From the NCBI GenBank assembly GCA_023435895.1, contig JAEZLH010000033.1:124001-188000 (forward strand): a stretch of 64,000 nt of DNA. The letters run 5' to 3'. Of the stretch, positions 61,770 through 64,000 are shown in pieces. The stretch comes from Bacillota bacterium (GTDB lineage: Bacteria > Bacillota > Clostridia > Lachnospirales > Lachnospiraceae). Every line of letters begins with the position of its first letter. Within the stretch, counting starts at the first letter, position 1. The notes under the pieces were generated by a model. The model was not told the origin of the DNA, did not search any database, and saw only the letters and a list, made by a program, of their open reading frames with translations. The translations under genes were made by a program, and so were the position numbers.

Positions 61770-64000
61770 TTAAAGTGGCTTTCTCAAGGGAATACACAAT
61801 GTATCACTTAAGCCATACTCCTCCCCATAAACAAAGAGCTTCTTATTACTTCCTTTAATCAGATGCACTGTAGCCTTTGATTGATTCACCTCAACCTGAA
61901 GTTGTGAATCTTCATAATTAATTCGAAACTGATACTCCTCCCATCCCCCAGGTATTACAGGTGCAAAGTGGAGTCCACTTTCTTTGATGCGAAGCCCCGC
62001 AAACCCATACACAATGGTCATGAAATTGCCACCCATATTGGCGGTATGTATTCCATCCTTTGTATTTTTATGGGTATTAAATAAGTCAAGCTTTGCAGAA
62101 TCACCAAAGTACTCATAAGCTTTTTCCACCAGACCGAGCTTCGAGGCAATAATACTGAAAATACAGGTAGACAAGGAAGAATCATGTGTTGTGATCGTTT
62201 CATAATAAGCAAAGGATTTTCGAATGGTCTCCAAATCCTGGACATCTTCAAAGATAAAGTGTGCTAAAACAGTATCTGCCTGCTTGCATACCTGATGACG
62301 ATAAAGATGTAAGGGATGATAATGAAGTAATAGAGGGAAGTCCTTTTGGGGGGTATTATTAAGATTCCATACCTTCTTCTCCAAAAAGGAATCATCCTGA
62401 GGATTAATACCGAGCTGTTCATCATAGGGCAGATACATGTGCTCTGCCGCTTTCCCAAATTCTTGGATTTCGTCCTCTGTTAAATTGATTTTAGCTGCAA
62501 GGGTGGCGAGTACCCCCTTTTCACTCAGTAAAGTATAAAGCTTTACTGCCCAATAAAGATTATACTGTGCTGCGGCGTTGGTATAGTAATTATTATTTAC
62601 CATACAGGTGTACTCATCCGGACCAGTTACCTCATTGATGCGAAAGCTTCCCTGATAATAGTTTCCCACATCCATCCAAAGCCTTGCTGTTTCAAATACA
62701 ATTTCCGCACCCTCTTTTTCAATGAAATCAAAATCCTTCGTTGCCAAATAATAGGCAATTACGGAATGTGCAATATCGCCGTTAATGTGATATGCAGCTG
62801 TGCCGGAAGGGAAGTACCCGGAGCACTCCACCCCCATAATAGTTCTCCAAGGATATAATACCCCTTGCTTATGTCCTAGAATTCTTGCATTTTCCCTTGC
62901 TTGTTCCAGGGTTCGGTAACGAAATCCAATCAGATTTTTTGTAATCGCTGGCGCTGTCAAATTAAAGAAAGGTTGAATATACATCTCCGTATCCCAGAAA
63001 TAATGCCCTTCGTACCCTTCGCCGCTTAGACCTTTTGCTGCAATATTACAATATTCATCCTTTCCTACGGACTGGATCAGCTGATACATATTATAATTAA
63101 CCGCCTCGGTCAGCTGGTTATCCCCTATGATCTCCAGAAAACAGTTATTCCAAAACTCCTTCAAATATTCTTTTTGCAAGTGATAATGTTCTTCTATGGG
63201 CACCGACAGTGCCTTGTTCATCTGGAATCTTGCTTCTTTAGAACAATTGTTGGATCGAATGGAATCACAAAATATGCTGTACTTAGTCAGTGTGAAACTC
63301 TCTTGCGCTTTTATTTCTACTGTTGCTATGTAGCTAGCATGATGCTCTATTAATTGGCAATCCATCTTACCTAGTTTTGACATACGATGAGCCACACCGG
63401 TGCAAACTGATAGCTTCGATCTGGACGTTATGCTGGTTAGATAAGAAATATCCCCTTCCAGCTTGGCTTTTAAAGGATATAAATAGTTGGACGCTTCTTG
63501 TGCAACTCTGGGGTCATGTGGATTACTGTAGTTCTTCACCTCACCAATATGATAAGATTGAAACTTTAATACTCCTTCAAAATTTAACGCTTTCACCCTA
63601 TATTCAATGGTAAAGAGGGACAACTGAACAAAGGAAGTCATTCTTCGTATTTCAATCTCTACCTCTTTCCCTAAGGGTGATCTCCAATGAATGCTTCTTC
63701 CTGTGATTCCAGCTTCCATATCAAGCCATCGACTGCTCTTTAGGATAGTGCCATTGAACAAATCAAAGCGTTCCCCATCAATCCATAGTATAATGGTCTG
63801 AGTGTCAGCCACATTCAGCATTGCCTGTTTGTCTTCCGTCAAACCATACAATTTTTCCGCCTGTCTCATATCCGCTATATCGTAAAAACCATTGATGTAA
63901 GCCCCACGTATGGTGTCAAACTCTTCGGGATAACCCTCCTCATAATTAGAACGGATTCCGATATAGCCATTGGCATTATGGAACACACTCTCATGTACCA
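61770..64000 (-). CDS. Glycoside hydrolase family 65 disaccharide phosphorylase, 5' end cut by window edge
   Basis: About 743 residues are visible; the frame stays open through VHESVFHNANGYIGIRSNYE at the edge, so only some ten to twenty N-terminal residues are missing. GH65 landmarks are NGYIGIRSNYEEGYP, the FWDTEMYIQPFF loop and TGPDEY with the general-acid Glu. The (alpha/alpha)6 barrel is followed by the C-terminal beta layer (YGFAGLRIKESGLHFAPVIP). Members split trehalose, maltose, kojibiose or nigerose with phosphate, giving beta-glucose 1-phosphate. Which substrate applies here cannot be read. pgmB downstream fits the pathway. Confidence 0.94.
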   Translation of the reverse strand, partial: VHESVFHNANGYIGIRSNYEEGYPEEFDTIRGAYINGFYDIADMRQAEKLYGLTEDKQAMLNVADTQTIILWIDGERFDLFNGTILKSSRWLDMEAGITGRSIHWRSPLGKEVEIEIRRMTSFVQLSLFTIEYRVKALNFEGVLKFQSYHIGEVKNYSNPHDPRVAQEASNYLYPLKAKLEGDISYLTSITSRSKLSVCTGVAHRMSKLGKMDCQLIEHHASYIATVEIKAQESFTLTKYSIFCDSIRSNNCSKEARFQMNKALSVPIEEHYHLQKEYLKEFWNNCFLEIIGDNQLTEAVNYNMYQLIQSVGKDEYCNIAAKGLSGEGYEGHYFWDTEMYIQPFFNLTAPAITKNLIGFRYRTLEQARENARILGHKQGVLYPWRTIMGVECSGYFPSGTAAYHINGDIAHSVIAYYLATKDFDFIEKEGAEIVFETARLWMDVGNYYQGSFRINEVTGPDEYTCMVNNNYYTNAAAQYNLYWAVKLYTLLSEKGVLATLAAKINLTEDEIQEFGKAAEHMYLPYDEQLGINPQDDSFLEKKVWNLNNTPQKDFPLLLHYHPLHLYRHQVCKQADTVLAHFIFEDVQDLETIRKSFAYYETITTHDSSLSTCIFSIIASKLGLVEKAYEYFGDSAKLDLFNTHKNTKDGIHTANMGGNFMTIVYGFAGLRIKESGLHFAPVIPGGWEEYQFRINYEDSQLQVEVNQSKATVHLIKGSNKKLFVYGEEYGLSDTLCIPLRKPL

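Noticed and set aside
1..64000. tRNA, rRNA, prophage or intact insertion sequence
   Set aside because: No clover-leaf-like GTTCGA/CCA blocks, rRNA signatures, integrase or transposase genes were seen on either strand.

Overview
The window is low-GC DNA (tracts of AT-rich intergenic sequence, AAGGAGG-type ribosome binding sites, ATG/GTG/TTG starts) from an anaerobic, motile, probably spore-forming Firmicute. The gene set (two chemotaxis receptors, many ferredoxin-domain proteins, an Agr-type two-component system, GH65 phosphorylase with beta-phosphoglucomutase, FMN-riboswitch rib operon) fits Lachnospiraceae, and Lachnoclostridium (Clostridium) phytofermentans or a close relative is my best guess. 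No rRNA, tRNA, CRISPR array, intact transposase or prophage was found.

Layout. 1-8.5 kb: partial radical SAM (SPL-like) gene, a MazG-like/GyrI-like pair, a chemotaxis receptor, an NAD-dependent epimerase-like SDR, an AraC regulator, a WYL regulator divergent from a GyrI-like protein, and a QueG-like iron-sulfur protein. 9.4-14 kb: riboflavin operon ribD-ribE-ribBA-ribH plus a HAD phosphatase, all on the minus strand and headed by an FMN riboswitch with two terminator hairpins. 14-20 kb: a second chemotaxis receptor, ferredoxin-nitroreductase, a small HTH-like protein divergent from an XRE regulator, a D-lactate-dehydrogenase-like protein, LysR and DUF1275 genes. 21-32 kb: FAD oxidoreductase opposite a PocR-AraC regulator and an aromatic-acid-exporter-like protein; a Crp/Fnr regulator divergent from a two-gene DMT transporter; a ferredoxin protein divergent from a MerR regulator; MFS and EamA transporters; a MocR regulator. 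33-45 kb: AraC-GyrI regulator, SDR, a 1039-residue secreted CHAP/ricin-like/8-repeat protein next to AgrC/AgrA-like genes, a choloylglycine-hydrolase-family enzyme, a lipoprotein and an OmpR-type two-component system. 45.3-46.5 kb: a gene-poor scar with a broken DUF3788 gene. 46.5-53 kb: NHL-repeat protein, RtcB RNA ligase behind a probable leader-peptide attenuator, DbpA-like helicase, and an ABC-F protein behind a probable attenuator. 53-64 kb: VOC protein, a 1.5-kilo-residue secreted M6 metalloprotease, an NTF2-like protein, beta-phosphoglucomutase and a GH65 phosphorylase running off the end.

Many genes occur as regulator/target pairs facing away from each other, and most of those shared intergenic regions hold a visible palindrome or direct repeat. 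The least ordinary signals are non-coding: (i) an attenuator-like leader before rtcB; (ii) a dispersed ~60-bp element present five times, only between genes; (iii) a ~42-bp element present as an inverted pair before a LysR gene and once more before the ABC-F gene; (iv) two matching 19-bp-spacer MerR-type promoters that tie a ferredoxin gene and a distant SDR gene to the same probable regulator. Gene remnants (response regulator tail, EmrB-like transporter tail, DUF3788 head) show repeated gene loss in the gaps.
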